From: an uncultured Bacillota bacterium
GTDB lineage: Bacteria > Bacillota_I > Bacilli_A > RFN20 > CAG-449
Length of the DNA: 31,779 bases
Assembly (NCBI GenBank): GCA_902493275.1
Contig: CABUOQ010000023.1
Coordinates: forward strand, 1 to 31,779
Reading direction: 5' to 3'
How positions within the stretch are numbered: the stretch's first letter is position 1; each line of letters opens with the position of its first letter. Below the pieces are notes generated by a model. It saw nothing but the letters and a program-made list of their open reading frames with translations. It did no database searches and was not told the origin of the DNA. The position numbers and the translations under genes were made by a program. Of this stretch, positions 22,347-31,549 are shown piece after piece.

Positions 22347-24419
22347 TTATTTATTTGCGTTCTTTTTAATGATTTCGTCAGCAACGAATTTAGGACATTC
22401 TTCGTATCTGTCGAGTTCCATTGTATAGTTTGCTCTACCTTTTGTTAAAGAACGTAAATCGGTAACGTATCCGAACATATTTGCAAGTGGAACAGATGCA
22501 TCAATAACTTCAGCATTACCTCTTGAGAAGTAACCATTAACGGTTCCTCTTCTTGAAGCAATATCTCCCATAACATCACCTAAATATTCATTAGGAACTG
22601 TTACTTCCACTTTCATAATTGGTTCAAGGATGACAGGATCACATTTTTTAGCAGCTTCTTTTAATGCTAATGAAGCAGCTACTTTATAAGCAGCTTCAGA
22701 TGAGTCAACATCATGGTATGATCCATCAAATAAAGTTGCTTTTAAATCAATAATTGGATAACCAGCGATTAGACCTCTGTCTAATGATTCTTTTAATCCA
22801 TCACAAGTAGGTTTAATAAATTCTCTTGGAACAACACCGCCAACGATTGCATCAACGAATTCAAATCCTTTATCTGGATTTGGTTCAAATCTAATCCAAA
22901 CGTGACCATATTGACCATGTCCACCAGATTGTTTAATATAACGTCCTTCACATTCAGCAGTTTTTCTTATTGTTTCACGATAAGCAACTTCTGGAGCACC
23001 AACATTACATTGAACACCGAATTCATCTTTTAATCTTGTGACCATGACATCTAAGTGTAATTCACCAACACCAGAGATAATATTTTGACCAGTTTCTTGA
23101 TTAGTAAAGAAATGGAATGTTGGGTCTTCTTCTGAAAGTTTTAATAAACCTGCTGTCATCTTATCTTGATCAGCTTTTGTCTTTGGTTCAATAGATTCTG
23201 AAATAACTGGATCTGAGAAAGCGATAGATTCAAGAATAACTGGATGATCTTCTGAACAAAGAGTATCACCAGTTGTAGTTGATTTAAGTCCAACTGCTGC
23301 ACCAATATCACCAGCTAATACTTCTTCAACTTCTGTTCTATTATTTGAATGCATTAAGACTAAACGTGCAAATCTTTCTTTGACATCTTTAGTAGCATTT
23401 AATATATAAGTTCCAGACTTAGCAACACCAGAATAAACTCTGAAAAATGCTAATTTTCCAATGAATGGGTCTGTCATAATCTTAAATGCTAATGCTGCAA
23501 ATGGTGCATCATCTTTTGGTTCACATACATATTCTGCTCCATCAGGTGTATGTCCAACTGCTGCTGGAATATCAACTGGTGAAGGCAAATAGTCAATAAC
23601 AGCGTCAAGTAAGTTTTGAACACCTTTATTTTTATAAGCTGAACCAGCTAATACTGGGAAAAATTGACAAGATAGAACACCAGCACGAATAGCTTTTTTT
23701 GTTTCTTCAACTGTAGGTTCTTCTCCATCAAGAACTTTCATCATAATATCATCATCAAAGTTAGCTAAATTTTCAAATAATTTTTCTCTTAATTCAGCAA
23801 CTTTTTCTTTGTATTCTTCTGGAATTTCGACGACTTCTTCTTTTTCACCTTTAACATCGGTATAAATATAACCTTTTTGTTCAACTATATCTATAACACC
23901 TTTTAAAGATGATTCAATTCCGATTGGATATTGAATTGCAGCAGCATTGGCACCTAATTTTTGTCCAATAGAAGCAACTGACATATCAAAATCAGCACCG
24001 ATTGCATCTAGTTTATTAACGAAAACGATTCTTGGAACGTTGTATTTTGAGCCTTGTCTCCAAACAGTCTCTGTTTGAGGTTCAACACCATTTTTTCCAT
24101 CAAGAACTGTAACCGCGCCATCAAGAACACGTAATGATCTTTCAACTTCGGCTGTAAAATCAACGTGACCTGGAGTGTCGATTAAGTTGATACGGTGATT
24201 TTTCCAATAACAAGTTGTAGCAGCAGAAGTAATAGTAATACCTCTATCTTGTTCTTGTTTCATCCAGTCCATGACAGCTGAACCATCATGAGTTTCACCA
24301 ATTTTATGAGTTTTTCCTGTGTAGAAAAGTATTCTTTCAGAAACAGTGGTCTTACCGGCATCAATATGAGCCATGATACCTATGTTTCTTGTATTTTGAA
24401 TTGGAAATTGACGAGCCAT
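22347..24419 (-). CDS. fusA: Elongation factor G
   Basis: A 690-aa translocation GTPase. The G domain carries AHIDAGKTT (about 17-25), RGITITSAATT, DTPGHVDF and NKLD. Domains II to V follow, with ELHLDVMVTRLKDEF in domain III and QSGGHGQYGHV plus EFVDAIVGGVVP in domain IV. The C-terminus (TDLRSLTKGRANYTMELDRYEECP) is complete. GGGGAG precedes the ATG; 21 nt separate it from rpsG. This is the third gene of the canonical order rpsL-rpsG-fusA-tuf. Confidence 0.99.
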   Translation of the reverse strand: MARQFPIQNTRNIGIMAHIDAGKTTVSERILFYTGKTHKIGETHDGSAVMDWMKQEQDRGITITSAATTCYWKNHRINLIDTPGHVDFTAEVERSLRVLDGAVTVLDGKNGVEPQTETVWRQGSKYNVPRIVFVNKLDAIGADFDMSVASIGQKLGANAAAIQYPIGIESSLKGVIDIVEQKGYIYTDVKGEKEEVVEIPEEYKEKVAELREKLFENLANFDDDIMMKVLDGEEPTVEETKKAIRAGVLSCQFFPVLAGSAYKNKGVQNLLDAVIDYLPSPVDIPAAVGHTPDGAEYVCEPKDDAPFAALAFKIMTDPFIGKLAFFRVYSGVAKSGTYILNATKDVKERFARLVLMHSNNRTEVEEVLAGDIGAAVGLKSTTTGDTLCSEDHPVILESIAFSDPVISESIEPKTKADQDKMTAGLLKLSEEDPTFHFFTNQETGQNIISGVGELHLDVMVTRLKDEFGVQCNVGAPEVAYRETIRKTAECEGRYIKQSGGHGQYGHVWIRFEPNPDKGFEFVDAIVGGVVPREFIKPTCDGLKESLDRGLIAGYPIIDLKATLFDGSYHDVDSSEAAYKVAASLALKEAAKKCDPVILEPIMKVEVTVPNEYLGDVMGDIASRRGTVNGYFSRGNAEVIDASVPLANMFGYVTDLRSLTKGRANYTMELDRYEECPKFVADEIIKKNANK

Positions 24420-24440
24420 AAATTTTCTCCCCTTATAAAA

Positions 24441-24911
24441 TTACCAACGGTAATGAGCGTATGCCTTATTAGCATCAGCCATTTTATGAACATCTTCTCT
24501 CTTCTTGACAGAAGCGCCAGTACCATTAGCAGCGTCAATAATTTCGCCTGCTAAGCGATCTTCCATTGATTTCTCATTTCTTAAACGAGAATAGTTAACT
24601 AACCATCTTAATCCAAGAGTAACTCTACGTTCTGCAGAGACTTCAACAGGAACTTGGTAGTTAGCAGCACCTACTCTTCTTACCTTTAATTCAAGAGCAG
24701 GCATAATGTTTCCGATTGCAACTTCGAAAACTTCCATAGCTGGTTTTCCAGTTTTAGCTTCAACCTTTTTAAATGCTTCGTATAAAATAGTTTGAGCTGT
24801 TCCTCTTTTACCATCTATCATGAGTTTATTAATTAAACGTGTTACTAGTTTTGAATTATAAATTGGATCTGGTAACACATCGCGTTTTGCGGTATAACCT
24901 TTACGTGGCAT
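24441..24911 (-). CDS. rpsG: Ribosomal protein S7
   Basis: A 156-aa small-subunit protein that nucleates 16S rRNA head assembly. The N-terminus MPRKGYTAKRDVLPDPIYNSKLVTRLINKLM, read as residues 1 to about 31, is typical. RRVGAANYQVPVEVS, TLGLRWLVNYSR and KREDVHKMADANKAYAHYRW at the C-terminus are typical too. The length is standard. AGGAGG is placed well before the ATG. S7 is the usual translational repressor of this operon in E. coli. Confidence 0.99.
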   Translation of the reverse strand: MPRKGYTAKRDVLPDPIYNSKLVTRLINKLMIDGKRGTAQTILYEAFKKVEAKTGKPAMEVFEVAIGNIMPALELKVRRVGAANYQVPVEVSAERRVTLGLRWLVNYSRLRNEKSMEDRLAGEIIDAANGTGASVKKREDVHKMADANKAYAHYRW

Positions 24912-24936
24912 AAAATTCCTCCTTTCCTATATGAAA

Positions 24937-25356
24937 TTATTTAGCAGCTTTAGGCTTTTTAGCGCCGTATAATGATCTTCCTTGTTTTCTATCAGCAACA
25001 CCAGCGCAGTCTTTAACACCACGGATAATGTGATAACGAACACCAGGTAAATCCTTAACACGTCCGCCACGAATGAAAACTGTTGAGTGCTCTTGTAAAT
25101 TGTGTCCTTCTCCACCGATATAAGCTGTGACTTCGTATCCATTTGATAAACGTACACGAGCGTACTTACGCATAGCAGAGTTAGGTTTCTTAGGTGTCAT
25201 TGTTCCAACACGGGTACAAACACCACGTTTTTGAGCAGCAGCTTGATTTGTTTGCTTACTTGCTAATGAATTCCAGCGGAAATTTAATGCTGGAGCTTTA
25301 GATTTTTCTACTGATTTAGAACGTCCTTGACGAACTAATTGATTAATGGTTGGCAT
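24937..25356 (-). CDS. rpsL: Ribosomal protein S12
   Basis: A 139-aa decoding-centre protein. Start MPTINQLVRQGR at 25356 is chosen because AAGGAG lies 8 nt upstream and this is the conserved N-terminus; the open frame extends 16 codons further. TPKKPNSAMRKYARVRLSNG contains the lysine that determines streptomycin sensitivity (KPNSA). The second conserved site reads GVRYHIIRG. The C-terminus ends in a Lys/Ala tail. It heads the str operon, with a strong promoter and a structured leader. Confidence 0.99.
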   Translation of the reverse strand: MPTINQLVRQGRSKSVEKSKAPALNFRWNSLASKQTNQAAAQKRGVCTRVGTMTPKKPNSAMRKYARVRLSNGYEVTAYIGGEGHNLQEHSTVFIRGGRVKDLPGVRYHIIRGVKDCAGVADRKQGRSLYGAKKPKAAK

Positions 25357-25392
25357 AGAATATCTCCTTTCCTTTCTTTGTCGGTTACGTAT

Positions 25393-25449
25393 CCAGGCGT
25401 TCACTAATTTTTCAAAAAATAAGTTGCCTTAGCAACATGAAACGCTTGG
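25393..25449 (-). promoter_or_regulatory. Structured leader of the str operon with attenuator-like hairpin
   Basis: An inner hairpin GTTGC-TAAG-GCAAC (25436-25423) is followed at once by TTATTTTTT, like a short intrinsic terminator. It is enclosed by an outer helix: CCAAGCGTT (25449-25441) pairs with AACGCCTGG (25401-25393) at 8 of 9 positions. The whole lies in the leader between the promoter and the rpsL ribosome-binding site, and may be an autoregulatory ribosomal-protein leader. Structure is inferred by eye. Confidence 0.5.
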
Positions 25450-25471
25450 CTATGTGACCACACGCTAGACT

Positions 25472-25500
25472 ATAATAACAAAAAGCCTTTATTTGCGCAA
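25472..25500 (-). promoter_or_regulatory. Promoter of the str operon
   Basis: -35 TTGCGC (25500-25495), 17-bp spacer, -10 TATTAT (25477-25472). It predicts a leader of about 110 nt before rpsL. The adjacent 25501-25589 is AT-rich, with no gene. Confidence 0.72.
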
Positions 25501-25589
25501 GAAAAATTTGCGATTTTTTGTTTTTATTTTCGATAAACTCATTAAACAAAGAATTTATATATTAATTATGTGTATTTTTTATAAAAATA

Positions 25590-26180
25590 TTATTTTCTTT
25601 TACTTTTATTTTTATGACGATAAAATCTATCTAATAATAAGCCGGCAACACATGAACAAATAGTTCCTATGATGCCATAAATCATAAAATCAGTTGGATT
25701 AGTAGAGCCATATGCTTGCCTAATAGCGATAACTGTAGTCGGTATTAAAGTCACACCCGCTGTATTTAAAACAAGAAATGTAACCATGTCATCACTAGCC
25801 ACTTTTTTATCTAACTCAGGAGATATTTCCTGCAAGCGTTTTATCCCATTTAATCCGGCTGGAGTCGCCGCAAAACCAAGTCCAAACATATTAGCTGCGA
25901 TATTAGTTGAAATATATTTTTTTGCTTTTTCATCTTTCAACGTTGGCATAATTAAATTTAGCAAAGGGTCTAGAGCTTTAGCTATAATGTCAATTAAGCC
26001 CGAGTCATACATTATCATCATTACCCCATTCCAGAAACAAGCTGAAAAAACTAACGTAATAGTTAAAGATAGCGCTTCTTCTGGCAAAGATAAAATAGCA
26101 TTGGCCATAGTTTGAAATCTGCCAGTGATTAGTCCATAAAAAAGGCATATTAAAGTAATTCCTATCCAAATAACATTCAT
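25590..26180 (-). CDS. SpmA-like membrane protein (nucleoside-recognition/gate domain)
   Basis: A 196-aa membrane protein closely resembling spore maturation protein A. Hallmarks are GRFQTMANAILSLPEEALSLTI, a WNGVMMIMYDSGLIDIIAK segment, the highly conserved NIAANMFGLGFAATPAGLNGI, and FLVLNTAGVTLIPTTVIAIR. About five transmembrane segments are visible. In B. subtilis SpmA works with SpmB in spore-core dehydration; SpmB is not present here. Homologues occur in non-spore-formers, so sporulation is not implied. It is the last of a four-gene run, 47 nt after the metallo-beta-lactamase gene. Translation initiation is unclear: no Shine-Dalgarno is visible before the ATG. Confidence 0.85.
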   Translation of the reverse strand: MNVIWIGITLICLFYGLITGRFQTMANAILSLPEEALSLTITLVFSACFWNGVMMIMYDSGLIDIIAKALDPLLNLIMPTLKDEKAKKYISTNIAANMFGLGFAATPAGLNGIKRLQEISPELDKKVASDDMVTFLVLNTAGVTLIPTTVIAIRQAYGSTNPTDFMIYGIIGTICSCVAGLLLDRFYRHKNKSKRK

Positions 26181-26227
26181 ATTAAAGAATATGCAAAGTG
26201 AATAGCGATTAATTACTTAGATTTGTT

Positions 26228-27055
26228 TTAAAACTCTATCTCTAAGCCATCGTAGCTGACGATAATGTCAATATTTTGGCATTTTTTAATTAATTCATCA
26301 TATGTTGCTAAACCATTATGAGAAAAATGATTGATTACCTTTATAGTCTTATTATCGATTAAATTCATCGAATATAATTTATCTAATAGTTTTTTAACCA
26401 CTGGTAATGACATATGATTATTTACCCAGTTTTCTTGTATTCCACCCGTGCAATCAAGAGAAATAAAATCTATTTTCTTATTATATTGTTTTAAAATTTC
26501 AAACACTTCATCTTTAAAATATCCCGTGTCATGACAATAAAACAAGGTTTTTTGTCCATCATCTATCAAATATATTAACGGAGAAGATTTAGGATCATGA
26601 TTTGCAGGTAACGCTAACACTTTATATCTTCCAATATCATATATTTTTCCTTTTAGCATAAGATGAGGGATAATTGCATTTTTCATATATTCATTTTTAC
26701 ATGCGTTTTCTAGCTTAAAATAAGCATCTTCGCCCGAATAAAAATTTAATGTTTTATTCTTATTATAATGAACATAATCACGTCTTGAACTTTCTATATC
26801 TTCTAAATAAAAATGATCAGAATGACTATGACTTATCAAGCAATTTTCAATTTTCTTAAAATCAATGCCATATGATAAGTGATGTATATAGGTATCTGGA
26901 TTAAAATCAATTAACAAATCATCATTAATTAAAGCTTGTGATCTAGTTCGCACATTTTTTCCACCAAGAAGCAAAGATCGTTTACAGATTTCACATTCAC
27001 AAAACATCGCTGGAATGCCTTCATATGCTGCAGTGCCTAAGTATTTTATTTTCAT
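26228..27055 (-). CDS. Metallo-beta-lactamase-fold hydrolase (PhnP-like)
   Basis: A 275-aa cytosolic MBL-fold protein. From the ATG at 27055: KYLGTAAYEGIP at 4-15, then a cysteine group C19xC21xxC24 of the type that binds structural zinc in PhnP-like phosphodiesterases, then the metal motif HSHSDH with H76, H78, D80 and H81. Later ligands fit LPANHDP, CHDTGY and NHFSHNG. A phosphodiesterase or cyclic-phosphate hydrolase activity is likely by family, but substrate is unknown. The first ATG (27061) abuts the GAGGG ribosome-binding site, so the second, two codons on, is chosen. It follows the SGNH hydrolase closely. Confidence 0.83.
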   Translation of the reverse strand: MKIKYLGTAAYEGIPAMFCECEICKRSLLLGGKNVRTRSQALINDDLLIDFNPDTYIHHLSYGIDFKKIENCLISHSHSDHFYLEDIESSRRDYVHYNKNKTLNFYSGEDAYFKLENACKNEYMKNAIIPHLMLKGKIYDIGRYKVLALPANHDPKSSPLIYLIDDGQKTLFYCHDTGYFKDEVFEILKQYNKKIDFISLDCTGGIQENWVNNHMSLPVVKKLLDKLYSMNLIDNKTIKVINHFSHNGLATYDELIKKCQNIDIIVSYDGLEIEF

Positions 27056-27072
27056 ATACATCCCTCTTCATC

Positions 27073-27837
27073 TTAATTATTAGAATATAAGACTTCATTT
27101 ACTTTATTAAAAGTTTCATTTATAGTCGAAACAATTGCTAACATCTCATCGTTATTAATTATTGAAGGTCGATATTTAATATTATCAATTTCTATTTTTA
27201 AAATTGCTTGTGCCATTACTAATCCTGCGATATATCTTCCATAATCATAACTTAAGTGAAAACCATCTCTAGATAATTTACCATTTAACAAAGCTTGTTT
27301 TCTAGCAGATTTAATAGCTAAACCAACCGGAATTATTTTACATATTTTTTCATTATTAATTATTTTAGCTTTTACACATTCTAATATCTTTTCATCCATG
27401 ATTTGTTGATCATTTCCATATCTTTTAAATTCTGGGTGGTTAGAGTCTTTTTCATATGACCATGTCATAATCCACATAAAATCAACTTTTTTTAAAGCAT
27501 TATTATTAATATAGTCAATAAAAAAGTTTAAGTCATCATATGAAGACATTATTCCACTATCATGAGAAGCTTGTTGAAGTGTAACAATATCCCAATCTTC
27601 ATCCTCTAATGCTTTTTTTATTGAATAATCTTTATGATTAATAAATCCACAACCCATATCTTTACGATATTCATACGCTGAAAGATTGTTCTCAGCATTA
27701 TAACGATGCATTTTTAAAGAACAACCGCCAATAAAAAGAACTCCAATAATGACCTCTTCATTAAAGTCATTAGCTATTTTAGAAAAATATTCAAACGAAT
27801 CATCTGCAAAGCTATTTCCAATTGCTAAAATTTTCAT
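27073..27837 (-). CDS. SGNH-hydrolase-like protein (DUF4886)
   Basis: A 254-aa protein starting directly at the catalytic block I: AIGNSF with S9 as nucleophile. Block II is GGCSL (about 38-41), block III WDIVTLQQASHDSG, and block V DGFHLS with D191 and H194. This pattern fits the DUF4886 branch of SGNH esterases. There is no signal peptide, so the enzyme is probably intracellular. Its substrate, perhaps an acetylated sugar, is unknown. The GGGAG ribosome-binding site overlaps the end of the lipoprotein gene, and only 6 nt separate the two, indicating coupling. Confidence 0.82.
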   Translation of the reverse strand: MKILAIGNSFADDSFEYFSKIANDFNEEVIIGVLFIGGCSLKMHRYNAENNLSAYEYRKDMGCGFINHKDYSIKKALEDEDWDIVTLQQASHDSGIMSSYDDLNFFIDYINNNALKKVDFMWIMTWSYEKDSNHPEFKRYGNDQQIMDEKILECVKAKIINNEKICKIIPVGLAIKSARKQALLNGKLSRDGFHLSYDYGRYIAGLVMAQAILKIEIDNIKYRPSIINNDEMLAIVSTINETFNKVNEVLYSNN

Positions 27838-27843
27838 TGTTTT

Positions 27844-29607
27844 TTAATAACTCCCTAGAGGTAAAACCATCTCTATACTTACATAACCTTCGCTATCTTC
27901 AATAAAACAAATCTCAATATTACCATTTATATACGCATCATTTGCCGCTCTATATTTAAATCCAGCATTAGAAAGTAATAACTTACTATCTCTTAATTTA
28001 TTTGCTGGAATAGCCTCATAAGAAGATAATGTTAAATAGACCTCGTCTGTTTCATTAGAAACATTTCCTGAAACAACAAACGGAATATCATTAGGCAAAA
28101 ACATCACTATTTCTTTGTTGTTTTCATTAACTAAAGCTTTATCAAACACTTGCTTAGGATTAACCACTTCTATCACATTATGATTATAAAAATTAAATAA
28201 AAGCGTTTCATCTTCCCAAGAAGTGATATTTACTGATGTTATAAAATTATCCCAAGTATTATTTGGGATGCTAGTTTCATTAAATTTATCAAAAATCAGA
28301 TGATTAGAGATTAAAAGCGACTCTGATTCACTATTAACATACATCGGGAAATTAATTTCAATTAACTTCTTGTCTTTAATTAAAAATCTAATTCCTCCAG
28401 CAGAAGAAAAAAACATTCCTGAATAATATTCATTAACATCAATAAAATCTATTACTTCATTCATATCTGGATAGGCTTCATAAGTTTTAATACCATTTTC
28501 ATCCGTGGAAATATATCTAAAGACATCTTTAGAAAAATCAAAGGTAGGTAAATAATTAGTTATTGGCTGATTAGTTAATTTACCATATAATTTATTACCG
28601 ATAGAATCAAATGTATATAAAGAATCATTCGTATGCAAACCACTATAGGAATTTAATCCATCGTAAAATGTAGTTATTAATACATCTTTGTCACTTATTT
28701 GCGTTTGTTTCATAGTGAAATATTCTTTAACACCTTCAGTGTCACTAGCAATTGAAGTAATTGTATAATTTTTACGTGACCTAATATCATTCAAAGCTTC
28801 ACCTAAGTCATCGTTGTTTTCATCTATGGCATATGGCGCTACTTGATTGATGGATGTTGTTCCTATATTATCAAATGTAGTATTTAAAATTCTTCCATAC
28901 ATATATCCAATATAGACATCATCACTTTCTTTTTCTTGAAAAGTAATCGAAGTAATGTGATTATCTTCTAAATGCAAAATCATTGACTCTAAATCAAACG
29001 CAGATACTGGAACAATTGAATGGACAAAATAAAGTGGTATATCTGTTAAATCAGCAGAATATCTATAAGTATTTTCATCTATAGCTTCAAAATCATTGCT
29101 TGATAAATAGGCAAAGAAATTAAAATATACACTATTATCCCATAAATATTTATTTCCTTGAGCATCTAACGAATACTCTCTTTGAACCACGTTATGACGG
29201 TCTAAATATGTGTAAGAAGCATATCCATCTTCACTCTTAAGCAAATCTATAGAAGAGGCGATATATTCACTATCATAAATATAAGCATTTAAGTTATAGG
29301 CATCATCTGTAATTTTCGAATAAACATCAAAATGTTGAAGATTATTTTTTTCTTCACTTTTACCTATTTCATAATAATATATTTCATAATTTGTTCTAAA
29401 AGTAATATTATTAACGCTAACTTCTTCAAGAGCAATTCTAAGTTTAGGATTTAAATCGATTGAACTTGATTCAACACTATTGGATTCATTTATACTAGAT
29501 GATATAAATTCAGATGAACTATCTTGACTAAAATTAGAAGATTCTGAAACATTGTTACATGAAATTAAAAACATCGCGGATATTAAGAAAATTATTTTAA
29601 CTTTCAT
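27844..29607 (-). CDS. Large hypothetical lipoprotein
   Basis: A 587-aa protein starting at the ATG at 29607, chosen because GGGAGGAATTT precedes it and the lipobox FLISC (C17) then follows a proper signal peptide. The open frame extends 13 codons further. A Ser/Asn/Glu-rich linker (about 20-50) leads to a beta-rich body with repeated YxYS, DVYIGYMYG and TSINQVAPYA-like strands, and no enzymatic motif I recognise. The style, a lipobox plus poly-Ser spacer, matches the nuclease operon lipoproteins. It heads the SGNH-MBL-SpmA run. Function unknown. Confidence 0.72.
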   Translation of the reverse strand: MKVKIIFLISAMFLISCNNVSESSNFSQDSSSEFISSSINESNSVESSSIDLNPKLRIALEEVSVNNITFRTNYEIYYYEIGKSEEKNNLQHFDVYSKITDDAYNLNAYIYDSEYIASSIDLLKSEDGYASYTYLDRHNVVQREYSLDAQGNKYLWDNSVYFNFFAYLSSNDFEAIDENTYRYSADLTDIPLYFVHSIVPVSAFDLESMILHLEDNHITSITFQEKESDDVYIGYMYGRILNTTFDNIGTTSINQVAPYAIDENNDDLGEALNDIRSRKNYTITSIASDTEGVKEYFTMKQTQISDKDVLITTFYDGLNSYSGLHTNDSLYTFDSIGNKLYGKLTNQPITNYLPTFDFSKDVFRYISTDENGIKTYEAYPDMNEVIDFIDVNEYYSGMFFSSAGGIRFLIKDKKLIEINFPMYVNSESESLLISNHLIFDKFNETSIPNNTWDNFITSVNITSWEDETLLFNFYNHNVIEVVNPKQVFDKALVNENNKEIVMFLPNDIPFVVSGNVSNETDEVYLTLSSYEAIPANKLRDSKLLLSNAGFKYRAANDAYINGNIEICFIEDSEGYVSIEMVLPLGSY

Positions 29608-29743
29608 TTTAAATTCCTCCCCATAATCAATAAAACAAAAAGACATAACTTTGTTTTAATATATTAGCAAAAATGTAGTATCTAATAAAATAAAATTAAA
29701 AAAATGATTTAATTTTATAATAAATTAGTTTTTTCACATCATT

Positions 29744-30202
29744 TTAATTAGTTTTATGTATATACATTCTACTTAAATATGATTGATCACATCCGTGAAC
29801 CATACACAAAAATTCCCAACCATATCTTTCATAAAAAGAAGTATGATCAGTTACTAGATATAAAGTATTAATTCCTTTTGCTTTCATATCTTCACAAACA
29901 AAGTTTAACAAATTACCCGCGATACCTAAGCATCTTCTATTTTCATCTACATAAACTGCACATACATTAGGCGAAAGGTCCTTTCGTTCATGAAAATCAT
30001 TTTCTATAACTCCTAAACCACCGATAATTTTATTATCTTCCATAGCTAAGTACCATTGAGGCACCGCCTTTAATTTTAAAAGACTTTCATCCATGCTTTT
30101 TAAGTATTCATGAACTGGTATTCCCCATTTATCATGAAAAAATTCTGCTGCCTTAAGCCTTAAATTTGGTCTATCAATTAATTTTACTATTTTATAATCC
30201 AT
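29744..30202 (-). CDS. GNAT-family N-acetyltransferase
   Basis: A 152-aa acetyl-CoA-dependent acetyltransferase. The core reads WYLAMEDNKIIGGLGVIEND (strands 2-4), VCAVYVDENRRCLGIAGNLLNFVCEDMK where the RRxxGxxG/A acetyl-CoA loop is RRCLGIAG, and LYLVTDHTSFYERYGWEFL, the usual C-terminal strand with YERYGW. The acceptor substrate is unknown. AAGGAT precedes the ATG. It is a single gene, separated from the SPFH gene by a terminator. Confidence 0.88.
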   Translation of the reverse strand: MDYKIVKLIDRPNLRLKAAEFFHDKWGIPVHEYLKSMDESLLKLKAVPQWYLAMEDNKIIGGLGVIENDFHERKDLSPNVCAVYVDENRRCLGIAGNLLNFVCEDMKAKGINTLYLVTDHTSFYERYGWEFLCMVHGCDQSYLSRMYIHKTN

Positions 30203-30215
30203 ATTATATCCTTAA

Positions 30216-30251
30216 AAATATTAAAATAAGCTACCTAAAAGATAGCTTATT
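30216..30251 (-). terminator. Terminator of the SPFH gene
   Basis: AATAAGCTA (30251-30243) pairs with TAGCTTATT (30233-30225) on the minus strand, followed by TTAATATTTTT. It lies just past the SPFH stop codon. Confidence 0.75.
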
Positions 30252-30258
30252 CAATTTA

Positions 30259-31479
30259 TTAATTATTTGTGGATGTACCTGGAATAATTATATCTACTCC
30301 ATTAGTACCTGTTACAACTTCAGGAAGTTGTCCATCCCATTTTTCTAAATATTCTAAATACTTAACAAACTCAACTATAATAGATAAATCTTCTTTAGTA
30401 TGTTGTTCATCATAAACAATTGAATATTTTGTACTTGCTAATGATGTTGTAATAGTAGTTACTTGTTGTCCTTCTGTTTCCGCGACTACACCAACAGCAG
30501 GCTTAACATCAACTTCTTCCTCTTTAGTCAATTCAGAAATTGTTTCATTTGTTTCAATGTTCTTAACAACTGTTTCAGTTTTAACAATATATTTTTCAGT
30601 AACTTCAAAACCTAAAGATTTTGCTAATTCAACAATCTTAATAGCCATCGCTTCAGCTGATGCAGAAGCAATAATCTTTTGGCTTTCCGCATTACCACGT
30701 GCTTCTTCTATTTTAGCTTGAGCAGTTAACTTTGCCACTTCTAATTCTTGTTCTGCTTTAGTTATCGCTGCTTCTTTTTGTTGTTCAGCAACAACTTTAT
30801 CTTCAACAGCTTTTTCAAACTCCTCAGTGAAATCAATGTTTGTTAAATTAACTGCAGTAACAGTAACATAATATGGTGAGCCAACTGCTTCTTTAATTGA
30901 ATTTTCAACTTCAGGAGATATCATTGCACGTGTTTCGATTATTTTCATTGCGGTATATTTTGATAAAATTGATTTTACTTTATCATCTGAGACTTTTTCA
31001 ATACGTTGTTCTAATGAATTCATATTTGTATACTCAGTAAGAATATTTTCAGCTTTTGTTGGATCAATTTTATATTGAATAGTTAATTGAATATCCATTG
31101 TTTGAGCATCACTCGAATAAGAAACAGTATTAATATCTAATTTTTGAATAGTTGTGTCAAAATAAATATATTCATTTGTAAGATAGAAATCAAAATATGT
31201 TCCTGGCATTCTTGTGCCAACAACTTTACCTAAACTTTTTACAACCGCGACCTGTCCAGCTTCTACTTGATAGAAAGATCCAGGAATTAATAAGCATAAT
31301 ATCAAGCTAGCTATTGCCATAGAACCACCTATTGTTTTAATTTTTTTCTTTCCTTTTTGTGTTAAATCTACAGTGTAGCCTTTACTTTTTTTATTAATGT
31401 TTCCTGAAGAATACACTAACAAAACGACACCTATAACTAAAAGTGCCAAAAATACGATATACAAAATTGTTCTAATCAT
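30259..31479 (-). CDS. SPFH/band-7 (prohibitin-like) membrane protein
   Basis: A 406-aa membrane scaffold. Transmembrane segments lie at about 5-25 and 48-68. The SPFH domain runs about 70-245, with VEAGQVAVVKSLGKVVGTRMPGTYF opening it and a YSSDAQTMDIQLTIQYKI core, ending in EEFEKAVEDKVVAEQQ. A charged coiled coil follows (about 228-275, Ala/Glu/Lys-rich, AEQQKEAAITKAEQELEVAK). The C-terminal 100 residues are polar and Thr/Val-rich and not recognised. SPFH proteins form large oligomers that organise membrane microdomains and often control FtsH-type proteases. The start has AGGAGG. A riboswitch-like leader and promoter lie directly upstream. Confidence 0.92.
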   Translation of the reverse strand: MIRTILYIVFLALLVIGVVLLVYSSGNINKKSKGYTVDLTQKGKKKIKTIGGSMAIASLILCLLIPGSFYQVEAGQVAVVKSLGKVVGTRMPGTYFDFYLTNEYIYFDTTIQKLDINTVSYSSDAQTMDIQLTIQYKIDPTKAENILTEYTNMNSLEQRIEKVSDDKVKSILSKYTAMKIIETRAMISPEVENSIKEAVGSPYYVTVTAVNLTNIDFTEEFEKAVEDKVVAEQQKEAAITKAEQELEVAKLTAQAKIEEARGNAESQKIIASASAEAMAIKIVELAKSLGFEVTEKYIVKTETVVKNIETNETISELTKEEEVDVKPAVGVVAETEGQQVTTITTSLASTKYSIVYDEQHTKEDLSIIVEFVKYLEYLEKWDGQLPEVVTGTNGVDIIIPGTSTNN

Positions 31480-31518
31480 AAATAAATCCTCCTTTTTTAT
31501 TAATAGACAATTACATAT

Positions 31519-31549
31519 AAAAAGACCATGGCTTTTTAACCACGATCTT
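31519..31549 (-). terminator. Leader terminator overlapping the yybP-ykoY-like aptamer
   Basis: A 10-bp stem, AAGATCGTGG (31549-31540) with CCATGGTCTT (31531-31522), an 8-nt loop and a T run. It lies between the aptamer and the SPFH start. Its 5' arm overlaps the 3' strand of the aptamer P1 helix, so the two structures exclude each other. Confidence 0.85.

Noticed and set aside
25357..25404. Sixteen-codon N-terminal extension of rpsL
   Set aside because: The conserved S12 start MPTINQL with a good ribosome-binding site lies at 25356.
29647..29743. Promoter and terminator between the GNAT gene and the lipoprotein
   Set aside because: Several weak hexamers and an AAAACAAA/TTTTGTTTT pairing exist, but none is better than chance in such AT-rich DNA.
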